DNA of 64,000 nucleotides from NCBI GenBank assembly GCA_963821495.1, contig CAWGEA010000001.1:124001-188000 (forward strand), given 5' to 3'. Position numbers and translations under genes: made by a program. The stretch is from AC-32 sp963821495 (GTDB taxonomy: Bacteria; Actinomycetota; Thermoleophilia; Gaiellales; Gaiellaceae). Under the pieces are notes generated by a model that had not been told where the DNA came from, searched no databases, and saw nothing but the letters and a program-made list of their open reading frames with translations. Positions 16,535 to 24,950 of the stretch are shown piece after piece. Numbering within the stretch: position 1 is the stretch's first letter; each line of letters begins with the position of its first letter.

Positions 16535-18397
16535 TTGCGCGTCGAGGCGGGAAGCGGAGCGGTCCGGGTCCGCAGCCGACGCCGCAGTCGTTCCAGGACG
16601 CTGCTCGTTCAGCGGCTGGTCGTGCTGGCGGTCGTCGCTGTGGTCGGCGGCGTCGTGCTCGGATTCGTGTTCGCCGGGTCGGCCGACCGGATCGCAGCCG
16701 GCGTCAGCATCGACGGCGTCAACGTCGGCGGGCTGACGGCCTCCGAGGCACGGGAGAAGCTCGAGGCGCGCGCGGTCGCGCTCGCCCAGGTGCCCGTCGT
16801 CTTCACGGCCGCCGGTCATCAGTGGCGCCTGCGCCCGGGCAGTCTCGGCGTCGAGACGGACTGGAACGCGGCCGTGAGGCTCGCGCTCGACCAGGGCGAC
16901 GGGCTCGCCCCGATCCGCGGCTTCCGCCGGATCGGCGTCCGCGTCTTCGGCGCCGACGTCTCGCCGCCCACGCAGGTGCTCGACAAGGCACTCGCCTACG
17001 AGCTCGCTCGCATGAGTCGGGCCGTCGACCGCCCGCACCGCGACGCCGCGCTCGTGCTGCGGCGGCTGCAACCGGTCGTCGTGCCGGCGCGGGCCGGCCA
17101 CCTGCTCGACCGTGCGGCCGCGAGCGACGCGATCGTCCACACGCTGGCCGGCTTCCAGCGCGGCCGCGTCGCGCTGCCCGTCCGGATCGACGAGCCGAGC
17201 GTGCGCGCCGCCGACCTCGTGCCCGTCGCGGCGCAGGTGCGGACGGCACTCGCCCGCCCGGTGCGGATGAAGCTCGGCGTCGCCTCGTGGTGGCTTCCGA
17301 AGCGCCAGCTGGCCGCGATCCTCTCGCTTCCGCACGACGGTGCCCGCGCCCTGCGCGTCGGCGGCCCCGGCGCGACGCGCTACTTCGGCAAACTCGGCCG
17401 CGGCATCGACGAGCGTGCGCGCGACGCGACCTTCCGCCCGCTCTCGAGCGGCCGCGTGGTCGTCGTCCCGGCGCGCCCCGGCCGCGTCGTGAGCGCACTC
17501 GCGACCGGCCGCAACGTCCTCAGCGCGGCCCTTTCCCCGACCGACCGCACCGCGCGGGTCGTCGTCATGTACGAGAAGCCGAACCGCACGACGGCACAGG
17601 CCCGCGCGCTGGGGATCACGACGCGTGTGGGCCGCTACGAGACGATCTACGGCGGCGACCCGAACCGCATCCACAACGTGCAGCTCGTCGCGCACCTCGT
17701 CGACGGGAAGCTGATCGCCCCGGGCGCGACGTTCTCGTTCAACGGCGCAACCGGCGCGCGCACGGCGGACAAGGGCTTCCGCGAGGCCCCGGTGATCATC
17801 AACGGCGAGCTCACGAGCGGGCTCGGCGGCGGCGTCTGCCAGGTCTCGACGACGGTCTTCAACGCCGCCTACGAGGCAGGCCTGAAGATCACCGAGCGGA
17901 CGAACCACGCGCTCTACATCAGTCATTACCCGCAGGGCCGCGACGCGACGGTGAACTACCCGGACGTCGACCTGAAGTTCGTCAACGACACCGACCACTG
18001 GCTGCTGCTGCGCACGTATGTCGGGTCGTACTCGCTCGACGTCGAGCTCTACGGTGCGCCGCTGCACCGCCGCGTCGTCAGCGAGACCCGGCCGCTCGTC
18101 GACACCGGTGCGCCGCCGCTGCAGCGCGTGCCCGACCCGGCGATGTTCATCGGCTCGACCGTGGTCGAGGAGAGCGGCGAGCCGTCACGCTCGACGAGCG
18201 TCCGCCGCCGCGTCTACACGGCGGGTGGCGCGCTGCTCTACGACAACACGTGGTACTCGTCCTACCGTGGCGAGCCGCGCATCGTGCGCGTCGGGACCAA
18301 GGCGAAGCCGAAGCCGCCGCCGCCGACGAAGGGCCCGTCGGGGCCGAGCGGGCCGAGCGGGCCGACCGGTCCGGCCGGCGTCAGCTCTCCGCAGTAG
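16535..18397 (+). CDS. VanW-family wall protein with peptidoglycan-binding-like repeats
   Basis: About 620 residues. An N-terminal basic stretch and one membrane segment (LVVLAVVAVVGGVVLGFVF) anchor it, with the bulk outside. Two putative peptidoglycan-binding (PG_binding_4-like) modules precede a VanW domain at about 350-510, with APVIINGELTSGLGGGVCQ and STTVFNAAYEAGL as the conserved core. The C-terminus has a collagen-like GPSGPSGPSGPTGPAG tail. It probably works at the cell wall; the biochemical role of VanW is not settled. I chose TTG 16535 because the earlier in-frame ATG lies inside the SDR gene and TACACT (16522-16527) ends 7 bases upstream. Confidence 0.82.
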   Translation: MRVEAGSGAVRVRSRRRSRSRTLLVQRLVVLAVVAVVGGVVLGFVFAGSADRIAAGVSIDGVNVGGLTASEAREKLEARAVALAQVPVVFTAAGHQWRLRPGSLGVETDWNAAVRLALDQGDGLAPIRGFRRIGVRVFGADVSPPTQVLDKALAYELARMSRAVDRPHRDAALVLRRLQPVVVPARAGHLLDRAAASDAIVHTLAGFQRGRVALPVRIDEPSVRAADLVPVAAQVRTALARPVRMKLGVASWWLPKRQLAAILSLPHDGARALRVGGPGATRYFGKLGRGIDERARDATFRPLSSGRVVVVPARPGRVVSALATGRNVLSAALSPTDRTARVVVMYEKPNRTTAQARALGITTRVGRYETIYGGDPNRIHNVQLVAHLVDGKLIAPGATFSFNGATGARTADKGFREAPVIINGELTSGLGGGVCQVSTTVFNAAYEAGLKITERTNHALYISHYPQGRDATVNYPDVDLKFVNDTDHWLLLRTYVGSYSLDVELYGAPLHRRVVSETRPLVDTGAPPLQRVPDPAMFIGSTVVEESGEPSRSTSVRRRVYTAGGALLYDNTWYSSYRGEPRIVRVGTKAKPKPPPPTKGPSGPSGPSGPTGPAGVSSPQ

Positions 18398-18788
18398 CGA
18401 TCTCCTCCGCGAGCCAGCCCGGGACGCGGGTCGGCCGGTGCGTGCGTGCGTCGATGCACGCATGGTGCGTCCACCCGTCGGCGATCGCCTCGCCGTCGCG
18501 CTCGAGCGCGTAGTCGAAGCGAAAGCGCGCCCCGCGCAGGTCGCCGCAGCGGGCGCGGATCGTCAGCCGGTCGTCGAAGCGCGCTGGCGCGAGGTAGCGC
18601 ACGTGCGACTCGATCGTCAGCGCCTCGATCCCGTCGGCTCGCAGCCCGGGGTAGCCGCCGCGGAAGCGCGCCAGGTAGTCGATGCGTGCGAGCTCGAACC
18701 AGACGAGGTAGACCGAGTTGTGCGCGATCCCCTGCGCGTCGGTCTCGGCAAAGCGCACCCGCACCTCGGTCTCGAAGCGGAACTCCAC
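18381..18788 (-). CDS. acyl-CoA thioesterase, 4HBT hotdog fold
   Basis: A 135-residue hotdog-fold thioesterase of the YbgC/4-hydroxybenzoyl-CoA type. RFAETDAQGIAHNSVYLVWF contains the catalytic Asp and its usual surroundings. It hydrolyses acyl-CoA to acid and CoA in the cytosol; chain preference is not readable. GTG 18788 opens at the conserved first strand and lies 8 bases after a TAGACT box on its strand. Its tail overlaps the VanW gene by 17 bases. It is divergent from the sirtuin through a shared -10 element. Confidence 0.88.
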   Translation of the reverse strand: MEFRFETEVRVRFAETDAQGIAHNSVYLVWFELARIDYLARFRGGYPGLRADGIEALTIESHVRYLAPARFDDRLTIRARCGDLRGARFRFDYALERDGEAIADGWTHHACIDARTHRPTRVPGWLAEEIATAES

Positions 18789-18796
18789 GGCGGCTG

Positions 18797-18806
18797 AGTC
18801 TACGAT
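18797..18806. promoter_or_regulatory. symmetric divergent -10 element
   Basis: AGTCTACGAT fits ANNNTANNNT. Leftward it reads TAGACT, 8 bases from the thioesterase GTG at 18788. Rightward it reads TACGAT, 8 bases from the sirtuin GTG at 18815. The geometry is the same as at 1353-1362 and 24094-24103. Confidence 0.5.
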
Positions 18807-18814
18807 CGGAGGCC

Positions 18815-19549
18815 GTGAGCGCCGTGTCACTCGCCGAGCTGATCCGCGGCAACCGCCCGTGCGTCGTCCTCACCGGTGCGGGCGTCTCGACGGAGAGCGG
18901 GATTCCGGACTTCCGCTCGCCGACCGGGCTCTGGGCGAAGCTCGACCCGCTCGAGTACGGCTCGATCGAGGCCTTCCGCGCCGACCCGCTCAAGGTCTGG
19001 AGCTTCTACAAGCCGCGCGTGGCGATGCTGACGGAGGCCGAGCCGAACCCGGCGCACCTCGCGCTGGCCGAGCTCGAGCACCGGGGTCTCGTGCAGGCGG
19101 TCGTGACGCAGAACATCGACCTGCTGCACGAGCGTGCGGGGAGCCGCGAGGTGGTCGAGGTGCACGGCTCGATCCGCACCGCCACCTGCCCCGGCTGCGG
19201 CGGGCGTTACGAGCTCGAGCACGTGCTCGAGCTGCTCGCGGAGGCCGACGCGCCGGCGTGCCCCACGTGCGGCGAGATCGTCAAGCCCGACGTCGTCTTC
19301 TTCGGCGAGCTGCTGCCACCGGAGTCGATCGACCGCGCCTTCGAGCTAGCGCGCGGCGCGGCGCTGCTGCTCGTGGTCGGCTCCACGCTCGAGGTCCACC
19401 CGGTCGCCGCGCTGCCCGAGGAGACGCTGGCCGCCGGCGGCCGGCTCGCGATCGTCAACCGCGGCCGCACGCCGTACGACCGGAGGGCGAGTCTGAGGAT
19501 CGACGGAAGCGCGGGCGAGGTATTACCCGCGGTGGTCGCGGCGCTCTAA
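18815..19549 (+). CDS. NAD-dependent protein deacylase (sirtuin)
   Basis: A 244-residue Sir2-family enzyme that removes acyl groups from protein lysines using NAD. Visible are the NAD loop GAGVSTESGIPDFRS, TQNID, the catalytic His in VHGS, a zinc ribbon of CPGC and CPTC, VVFFGELLP, and GSTLEVHP. The length matches bacterial CobB. The start is GTG 18815, 8 bases after TACGAT, so leaderless. It may regulate acyl-CoA enzymes, consistent with many acyl-CoA genes in the region; that is inference. Confidence 0.93.
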   Translation: MSAVSLAELIRGNRPCVVLTGAGVSTESGIPDFRSPTGLWAKLDPLEYGSIEAFRADPLKVWSFYKPRVAMLTEAEPNPAHLALAELEHRGLVQAVVTQNIDLLHERAGSREVVEVHGSIRTATCPGCGGRYELEHVLELLAEADAPACPTCGEIVKPDVVFFGELLPPESIDRAFELARGAALLLVVGSTLEVHPVAALPEETLAAGGRLAIVNRGRTPYDRRASLRIDGSAGEVLPAVVAAL

Positions 19550-19609
19550 GGATGGCTCGACGCAATACCGGCTGTGTCGCCGGAACGAGCGCTAGTCCGC
19601 CGGGCCCTC

Positions 19610-19777
19610 CTAGGCCGCGGCGCGCTTCACCGGGCGCTCGTCGAGCACTTGACTGCACTCGGAGCAGACCGTGCGCTCGACCTCGTACGGCACGCCGAGC
19701 CGCTGGAGCAGCACGTACGTCCGCACGCCTGTGTGCCGGTGGAGCCGTTTGCGATTCGAGAAGAGCTGGCTCATCAT
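19610..19777 (-). CDS. small conserved-type protein with CxxC
   Basis: A 55-residue basic protein, MMSQLFSNRKRL then HRHTGVRTYVLLQRLGVPYE, ending with TVCSECSQVL and a basic tail. One CxxC and flanking His residues could bind zinc as half a ribbon or as a dimer. Tandem ATG codons at 19777 and 19774 follow GAGG, a reasonable ribosome site, and TACGCT lies 10 bases upstream. The composition suggests nucleic-acid or ribosome association. I do not recognise the family. It was kept because the codons are GC3-rich and the start region is well formed. Confidence 0.6.
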   Translation of the reverse strand: MMSQLFSNRKRLHRHTGVRTYVLLQRLGVPYEVERTVCSECSQVLDERPVKRAAA

Positions 19778-19878
19778 CCTCGTTCCGAGCGTAGCGTTGC
19801 CGTCGGAAGATACGACGCTCGAAAGGGTGAACAAGTTGTGTCGATTCGGAAACGACGCGCGACGGCTACTCTCGGGGC

Positions 19879-20637
19879 GTGAGAGGCCGCCGCTTCCGGC
19901 TCTTGCTCGGGCTTCCGCTCGCCGTGGCCCTTGCGGGCTGCGGCGCGACCGCGCACCGGGCCGCGAGTCAGCGGCCGCCGAGTGACGCGCCGCGCTGCAG
20001 AAGCGGGCCCGCGCCGCTCGGGAGCTCCCGCGTCGCGGTGGCCGCGGTCGTCCGCTCGCGAGCCGTTGCCTACCGCCGTCCGGGCGCGCGGCCGTTCGCG
20101 CGCTTCGGCCGGCTGAACGTGAATCGCTTCCCGACCGTCTTCCGCGTCCTCGCCGCGCTGCGCGCACGCGACTGCACCGCGCGCTGGTACCGCGTGCAGC
20201 TGCCGATCAAGCCGAACGGCGTCACCGGCTACGTCCGCGCCGCCGCTGTCGCCACCGGCCGCGTCCGCTCGCGCGTGCTCGTCGATCTCTCCGCGAAGAA
20301 GCTGACGCTGTTCCGAAACGGCAGGCGCGTCGTGCGCACGAGCGTCGCGGTCGGCTCGCCGGCCACGCCGACGCCGACCGGGCGCTACTACGTCAACCAG
20401 CGCCTGATCCCGTCCGACCCGTCCGGCCCGTTCGGCCCGGGCGCGATCGGGATCTCCGCGTACTCGACGGTGCTGACGGGGTGGACGCAGGGCGGCCCGA
20501 TCGCGATCCACGGGACCAACGAGCCGTGGTCGATCGGGCACGCAGTGTCGAACGGCTGCATCCGCCTCCGCAACGACGTCCTGCGCCGGATCTTCAAGGT
20601 CACGCCCGCGGGGACGCCGGTGCTGATCCAGCGGTGA
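19879..20637 (+). CDS. L,D-transpeptidase (YkuD), lipoprotein
   Basis: A 252-residue exported wall enzyme. The N-terminus has basic residues, a hydrophobic run and a lipobox LAGC, so it is probably membrane-anchored. The YkuD domain spans about 130-252 with IAIHGTNEPWSIGHAVSNGC, which holds the His and the catalytic Cys, then IRLRNDV. It makes 3-3 crosslinks in peptidoglycan or attaches proteins. An SH3-like segment precedes it. The start is GTG with TACTCT 6 bases upstream (leaderless). The stop overlaps the GTG of the next gene (GTGA), so the two are coupled. Confidence 0.9.
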   Translation: MRGRRFRLLLGLPLAVALAGCGATAHRAASQRPPSDAPRCRSGPAPLGSSRVAVAAVVRSRAVAYRRPGARPFARFGRLNVNRFPTVFRVLAALRARDCTARWYRVQLPIKPNGVTGYVRAAAVATGRVRSRVLVDLSAKKLTLFRNGRRVVRTSVAVGSPATPTPTGRYYVNQRLIPSDPSGPFGPGAIGISAYSTVLTGWTQGGPIAIHGTNEPWSIGHAVSNGCIRLRNDVLRRIFKVTPAGTPVLIQR

Positions 20638-22145
20638 GGCGGCGGGCCCTCGTCGCCGCCGCGGTGGTGCTCTGCGCGGGGCTGGCGGCGACCCTGGCCG
20701 CGACCGCGCGGCAGGCCGCATTCGTCGACCCCGGCACGGACGCGCGGCCGGACGGCTGCGGGCGCGACTACATCGAGCAGAGCCAGCGCAACATCCCGAC
20801 CTGGGTCTACGTCGGCGACCGGAGCGCCCCCGCGTCGGGGCCGCAGCCGGCCCTGCGCCGGCTCGAGGGCCGCGTCCTCTCGCGCTACGAATCCGATCTG
20901 GCCGTGCACCCGACGCCCGAGGACCTGCCGACGATCCACCGCAGCTACGACCTCAACGTCAACGTGCTCCCGGACGCGGCCGACCGCGGGCTGCTGGGCG
21001 GCTCCGCCTCGGCGCGCACCGGCAACTTCGCCGGCCGCGGCGAGTCGACCGCACGCGTCCACGTCGAGCGCGAGCAGGGCTCGACGCCGCGCTTCGTGTG
21101 GCCGGAGGCGGGTGACCGCGTCGCGATCGTCGGCTCCTGGATCTGGGACTGCGGCCACTGGACGGGCGGCGGGGAGCGGACCGAGATCCACCCGTTCCAG
21201 GCGCTCTGGGTCGAGCGCAACGGCGGCGCGCCCTCGCCGGCCAGTTCCACCGGCGAGAGCGAGGGTGACCTCTTCCTCTCGAGCGACAAGACGTACACGG
21301 GCGTGGAGGCCGACTGCGCACACAAGGCGAAGGGCGTCGTGCTCGCCTTCCGCGCCTGCCTCGCGACCGAGCCCGAGTGGCGCGACGTAAGCGGGTCGTA
21401 CCGCTTCCGCCTACGCGTGCCGCCGCCGCCCCGTCCGGGCTCGAGGTTGCTGGTCCGTGTCATCGACGCGGGCAGCTCCCCGGGCGCCCCTCATGCCCAT
21501 GCGCGGGTGCGGGGCAACGGGGTCGACCTGGGCCTCGTCGTCCCCGCACGCCCGGGCAAGCGGGTCGTCGTGGCGCAGCGCGTGCTGGCGCGCTGGAGCG
21601 GAACGCCCGCACCGGTGCACCTGCGCGTGCGCTTCGACCGCCTGCTCGTCCGCCGCGCGATGGATCCCGGCTGCCCGGGTGGCCGCAACACGTGCGGCTC
21701 GACGGAGACGACGCACGGCGAGCAGCTCTCGGCGCCGCCGGGCGAGTGGAACGTCTACGTGGACGCGGCCGGCGTCTGGAAGACGTGGGACCGCGGCCTC
21801 CTGCGGGCGCGCGACGGCCAGGTGTTTCGCGGCGGCCCGACGTTCGACCTGCACCTCGTCCGCGGCCGGCCCTGGCGCGTCTTCGTCTTCACGCGCGAGT
21901 GCGACTTCGGCTCGCTCGGCAACGCCGACGGCGCGAGCCACGCGCTGGCGCCGTGCCCGAAGACGGCCGAGTTCGGCACCTTCGACGGGGACGACGTCCC
22001 TGGGATCGCGGTCGCGCGCTTCGGCTCGCCGGCCGCCGGGCTCGGCCTACACGTCCTGCGGCCTCGCCGCCACGGCTCGACGTGCCCGGCCGTGAACCGG
22101 CTCGGCTGCTACGAGCTCGCCTTCCGCGTCGACCGCGTTGGGTAG
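20634..22145 (+). CDS. secreted protein of unknown function, 503 aa
   Basis: It has a signal peptide (residues 1-25) and then about 480 mostly beta-rich, Cys-containing residues. Notable segments are CGRDYIEQSQRNIPTWVYVG, VAIVGSWIWDCGHW, ERTEIHPFQALWVERN and GEWNVYVDAAGVWK. The WDCGHW/ERTEIHP pair, rich in His, Glu and Cys, could be a metal site. It is coupled to the L,D-transpeptidase by a GTGA overlap, so a wall or extracytoplasmic role is likely. I do not recognise a family. Confidence 0.75.
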   Translation: MRRRALVAAAVVLCAGLAATLAATARQAAFVDPGTDARPDGCGRDYIEQSQRNIPTWVYVGDRSAPASGPQPALRRLEGRVLSRYESDLAVHPTPEDLPTIHRSYDLNVNVLPDAADRGLLGGSASARTGNFAGRGESTARVHVEREQGSTPRFVWPEAGDRVAIVGSWIWDCGHWTGGGERTEIHPFQALWVERNGGAPSPASSTGESEGDLFLSSDKTYTGVEADCAHKAKGVVLAFRACLATEPEWRDVSGSYRFRLRVPPPPRPGSRLLVRVIDAGSSPGAPHAHARVRGNGVDLGLVVPARPGKRVVVAQRVLARWSGTPAPVHLRVRFDRLLVRRAMDPGCPGGRNTCGSTETTHGEQLSAPPGEWNVYVDAAGVWKTWDRGLLRARDGQVFRGGPTFDLHLVRGRPWRVFVFTRECDFGSLGNADGASHALAPCPKTAEFGTFDGDDVPGIAVARFGSPAAGLGLHVLRPRRHGSTCPAVNRLGCYELAFRVDRVG

Positions 22146-22174
22146 CCGAGGCCCAGGTCGGGTATAAAGGCGCC

Positions 22175-22492
22175 ATGGCGCAAGACCGTGGACAGGACAT
22201 CATCAGCCGGCTGGCCGACCGGGGCGAGGACGTGATCGGCCGGATCACCGAGCTTCCGGGCGCGCAGCGGTTCGTCGAGAGCGCGAACCAGCTGAAGGAG
22301 CGGGCGGACGAGCTGCAGCGCAGGCTGCGCGGGCTCGAGGCGCTGGAGCGGCGCGTGGACTCTCTCGAGCGCAAGGTCGATCAGCTCTCCAAGGCCAAGG
22401 CGTCGCCCGCTCGGAAGGCGGGCACGACCAAGCGGACGACGAGCGCCAAGGCCAAGCCGAAGCCCGAGCCGGGCTCAGGCGGGGACGCGTAG
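22175..22492 (+). CDS. small coiled-coil protein with basic tail
   Basis: A 105-residue soluble protein. Residues 30-75 have a heptad pattern (VESANQLKERADELQRRLRG, LERRVDSLERKVDQL) typical of a coiled coil. The C-terminus is Lys/Pro/Ala-rich (KPKPEPGSGG). It may be a structural or DNA-compacting small protein; the function is unknown. GTATAA sits just before the ATG (22175), a near-match to the leaderless pattern seen elsewhere. The tail overlaps the convergent lipid-kinase gene by 18 bases. Confidence 0.75.
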   Translation: MAQDRGQDIISRLADRGEDVIGRITELPGAQRFVESANQLKERADELQRRLRGLEALERRVDSLERKVDQLSKAKASPARKAGTTKRTTSAKAKPKPEPGSGGDA

Positions 22493-23377
22493 CCGCAGCG
22501 CCCGCGGCACGACCTCGAAGCTGACCGGCGTCGTCCCGGGCTGCTCGCCGTCGAGCTCGACGGGCAGCGGCTCGGGCGTCTCGACCTCGACCCGTGTGCC
22601 GCGGAGGACCGTTGCCTTCGGGTGCGGCAGGTGCGTGCCGCGGTAGGTCTTCGGCAGGGTCAGCATCAGGTCGCGCTTGGTCAGGTCGCCGATCAGCAGG
22701 ATGTCGAAGCGCCCGTCGTCGGGCTCGGCCTCTGGGCAGATCATCATCCCGCCGCCGAAGTAGCGGCCGTTCGCGACGACGACGTCGTGCATGCGGCCCG
22801 TGTGCTCCTCGCCGTCGACAAGGACGCGTACTTCGCCGTTGCGCCAGCGCGAGAAGACCGCGAGCGTCGCCCAGAAGTAGGAGACCTTGCCGCCGAGCGC
22901 CTTCGACGTCTCGTTCGTCCGCTTGGCGATCGCCCCGCTCATCCCGGCGCTCGCGATGTTGGCGAAGAGCGACTCCCGCTCCGCGCCGTCCCAGCTGCGG
23001 TAGCGGGCACGGCCGAGATCGACCTCTCGCGTGCGGCCGTTGAGCGCGATCTCGACGGCGCCCTCCACCTTCCGCGGGATGCCGTAAGTGCGGACGAAGT
23101 CCCAGCCGGTGCCTCGCGGGATGACGGCGAGCTCGACCTCCAGGCCCGCGATCCCGTTCGCCACCTCGTTCACGGTCCCGTCGCCGCCCACCGCGACGAG
23201 CAGGTCGGCCTCGCGCGCAGCCTGGCGGGCGAGCTCTCCGAGCTGGCCGGGCCGCTCGGAGAGGAGCGCGTCGCCGCTCAGCCCGAGTGCGGCCGCCTGG
23301 TGTGCGAGCTCCGGCCAACGGCGACCTGCGGCGCCGTTCTCGGCGGCCGGGTTGACCAGGAAGACGACGCGCTTAAT
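22475..23377 (-). CDS. diacylglycerol/sphingosine-kinase-like lipid kinase (DagK/YegS family)
   Basis: About 300 residues. The catalytic domain starts with VVFLVNPAAENG and has the nucleotide motif VAVGGDGTVNEVANG near residue 65; the rest is the usual beta-rich C-terminal domain. It phosphorylates a lipid hydroxyl on the membrane's inner face. The open frame begins after a stop and contains no ATG/GTG/TTG before GTG 23191, which would delete the first strands. The best start is ATT at 23377-23375, overlapping the TAA of deoD by one base. This looks like a non-canonical coupled start. Confidence 0.82.
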   Translation of the reverse strand: MKRVVFLVNPAAENGAAGRRWPELAHQAAALGLSGDALLSERPGQLGELARQAAREADLLVAVGGDGTVNEVANGIAGLEVELAVIPRGTGWDFVRTYGIPRKVEGAVEIALNGRTREVDLGRARYRSWDGAERESLFANIASAGMSGAIAKRTNETSKALGGKVSYFWATLAVFSRWRNGEVRVLVDGEEHTGRMHDVVVANGRYFGGGMMICPEAEPDDGRFDILLIGDLTKRDLMLTLPKTYRGTHLPHPKATVLRGTRVEVETPEPLPVELDGEQPGTTPVSFEVVPRALRLRVPA

Positions 23378-24086
23378 GGGAGCCGGTGACGGTGGCGAGC
23401 GCCACGCGAGTCATGCGGTCGACGGCGGCGCGCAGCTCGTCGTCCGAGATGCGCGTGAACTCCTCGCCGATCACGATGTCGCTCACGGTCAGCAGACACC
23501 CCGCCTTCACGCCTCGCAGCGCGCCGATCGTGAACAGCACCGACGCCTCCATCTCGACGCCGAGGACGCCGCGCTCCGACCAGCGCTTGTGCCGCTCAGG
23601 GTCGGGGTCGTAGAAGGTGTCGCTCGAGGCGATCGCGCCGACGCGCAGCGACTGGTCGAGCTCCTTCGCCGCATGGACGGCGGCGTGGACCAGCTCCCAG
23701 TCGGCCGTCGGCACGTGCGGCTCCTGTCCGACGTAGTGGCGCGCGGTGCCGTCGGCCGGGACGGCGGAGACCGCGACGATCAGGTCGCCGAGCGAGAGGT
23801 CGTGTTGCAGCCCGCCGCAGGTGCCGACGCGGAGGAAGCGCTTGACGCCGAGCTGCACGAGCTCCTCCATCACGATCGCGGCCGAGGGGCAGCCCATGCC
23901 GGTCGACTGCACCGAGACGGGCTTGCCCTGCCACTCGCCGCTGTAGCCGAGCATCCCGCGCTCGCCGTTGCGCTGTAGGGGATTGTCGAAGTACGTCTCG
24001 GCGATGTACTGGGCCCGGAGCGGGTCGCCGGGAAGCAGGCACGCCTCGCCGTAGTCACCGGGCTCTGCGCGGACGTGGATCGGCAC
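23373..24086 (-). CDS. deoD: purine-nucleoside phosphorylase, DeoD type
   Basis: A 237-residue trimer-of-dimers-type phosphorylase that splits purine nucleosides with phosphate. N-terminal PIHVRAEPGDYG and LLPGDPLRA bind phosphate, and VGTCGGL, VEMEASVLF and SDIVIGEEF complete the nucleoside site. The last holds the catalytic Asp that allows 6-aminopurines. The length is normal. GTG 24086 is 7 bases from TAGGCT on its strand. It is part of purine salvage with hpt further right. The lipid-kinase gene follows with a one-base overlap. Confidence 0.93.
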   Translation of the reverse strand: MPIHVRAEPGDYGEACLLPGDPLRAQYIAETYFDNPLQRNGERGMLGYSGEWQGKPVSVQSTGMGCPSAAIVMEELVQLGVKRFLRVGTCGGLQHDLSLGDLIVAVSAVPADGTARHYVGQEPHVPTADWELVHAAVHAAKELDQSLRVGAIASSDTFYDPDPERHKRWSERGVLGVEMEASVLFTIGALRGVKAGCLLTVSDIVIGEEFTRISDDELRAAVDRMTRVALATVTGSH

Positions 24087-24093
24087 GGGCGAG

Positions 24094-24103
24094 AGCCTAG
24101 AGT
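24094..24103. promoter_or_regulatory. symmetric divergent -10 element
   Basis: AGCCTAGAGT fits ANNNTANNNT. Leftward TAGGCT is 7 bases from the deoD GTG at 24086, and rightward TAGAGT is 7 bases from the GNAT ATG at 24111. Start codons are 24 bases apart, leaving no room for leaders on either side. Confidence 0.5.
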
Positions 24104-24110
24104 TCGTGCC

Positions 24111-24893
24111 ATGCCCGCGCTGAGCGAACCGGCGCTGGACGAGATCCTCGCCTTCTGTGCGCAGGATCCGATCGAGCGCGTCTTCCTCGAGGACGTCGCG
24201 CGGCGAGGGCTCGGACGGTTCACCGGGCTGGTCGACGACGGCCGGCTCGTGGCGCTCTGCCACGTCGGCACGAACCTCGTCCCGTCCGGGAGCGGCTGCG
24301 GGGCCTTTGCCTGCGTCGACGGCGCTACGCGCGCGCGGCTCGTGATCGGCGAGGAGAACGCCGTCGGCGACTTCTGGGCCGCGGCCCACGAGCGGCTGCC
24401 GCGGCCTCGCGAGGACCGGCCGGGCCAGCCGGTCTACCTGCTCGAGGAGCCCCCGGAGGCCGGCCAGACGCCGCTGCGCCCCGCGACGCAGAACGATTTC
24501 GAGCTGCTCGTGCCGGCGTGCGCCGAGGCCCACCGGGAGGAGCTGGGCGTCAACCCGCTCCGCCGCGACCCCGAGAGCTTCCGCTGGCGGACGCGGGTGC
24601 AGATCGAGGACGGCCGCTCGTGGCTCTGGGTCGAGGGTGGCACGATCCTGTTCAAGGCGGAGGCCTCGGCCTGGACGCCGTCGGCGGTGCAGCTGCAGCA
24701 GGTCTGGGTCGACCCTCGTGCCCGCGGCCACGGCTACGCCCAGCGCGGGATGCGCGACCTCTGCCGGTTGCTGCTGGAGCGCGTCCCGGCGGTCTGCCTG
24801 TTCGTCCGCGCCGAGAACGCGCCCGCGATCCGCGTGTACGAGAAGGTCGGGATGCGCCACACGATCTCGTACCGCAGCCTGGTCTTCGTCTGA
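24111..24893 (+). CDS. GNAT acetyltransferase with DUF4081-like N-domain
   Basis: A 260-residue two-domain protein. Residues 1-125 resemble the DUF4081 module found before actinobacterial GNAT domains. Residues 130-255 form the GNAT fold, with the acetyl-CoA loop VWVDPRARGHGYAQRGM and the strand-helix FVRAENAPAIRVYEKVGM. It transfers an acetyl group to an amine, perhaps protein or small molecule; the target is unknown. I chose ATG 24111 because the alternative upstream ATG lies inside the divergent deoD gene. Leaderless, with TAGAGT 7 bases before. Confidence 0.85.
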   Translation: MPALSEPALDEILAFCAQDPIERVFLEDVARRGLGRFTGLVDDGRLVALCHVGTNLVPSGSGCGAFACVDGATRARLVIGEENAVGDFWAAAHERLPRPREDRPGQPVYLLEEPPEAGQTPLRPATQNDFELLVPACAEAHREELGVNPLRRDPESFRWRTRVQIEDGRSWLWVEGGTILFKAEASAWTPSAVQLQQVWVDPRARGHGYAQRGMRDLCRLLLERVPAVCLFVRAENAPAIRVYEKVGMRHTISYRSLVFV

Positions 24894-24950
24894 GCCGCAA
24901 ATGCCCGAACGGGGGAGGAAACGGCGGCAGGACTCGCCGAGAATCCGCGC

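Noticed and set aside
19550..19609. A small gene or terminator between the sirtuin and the 55-residue protein
   Set aside because: Only 60 bases, with no stable hairpin or coding pattern.
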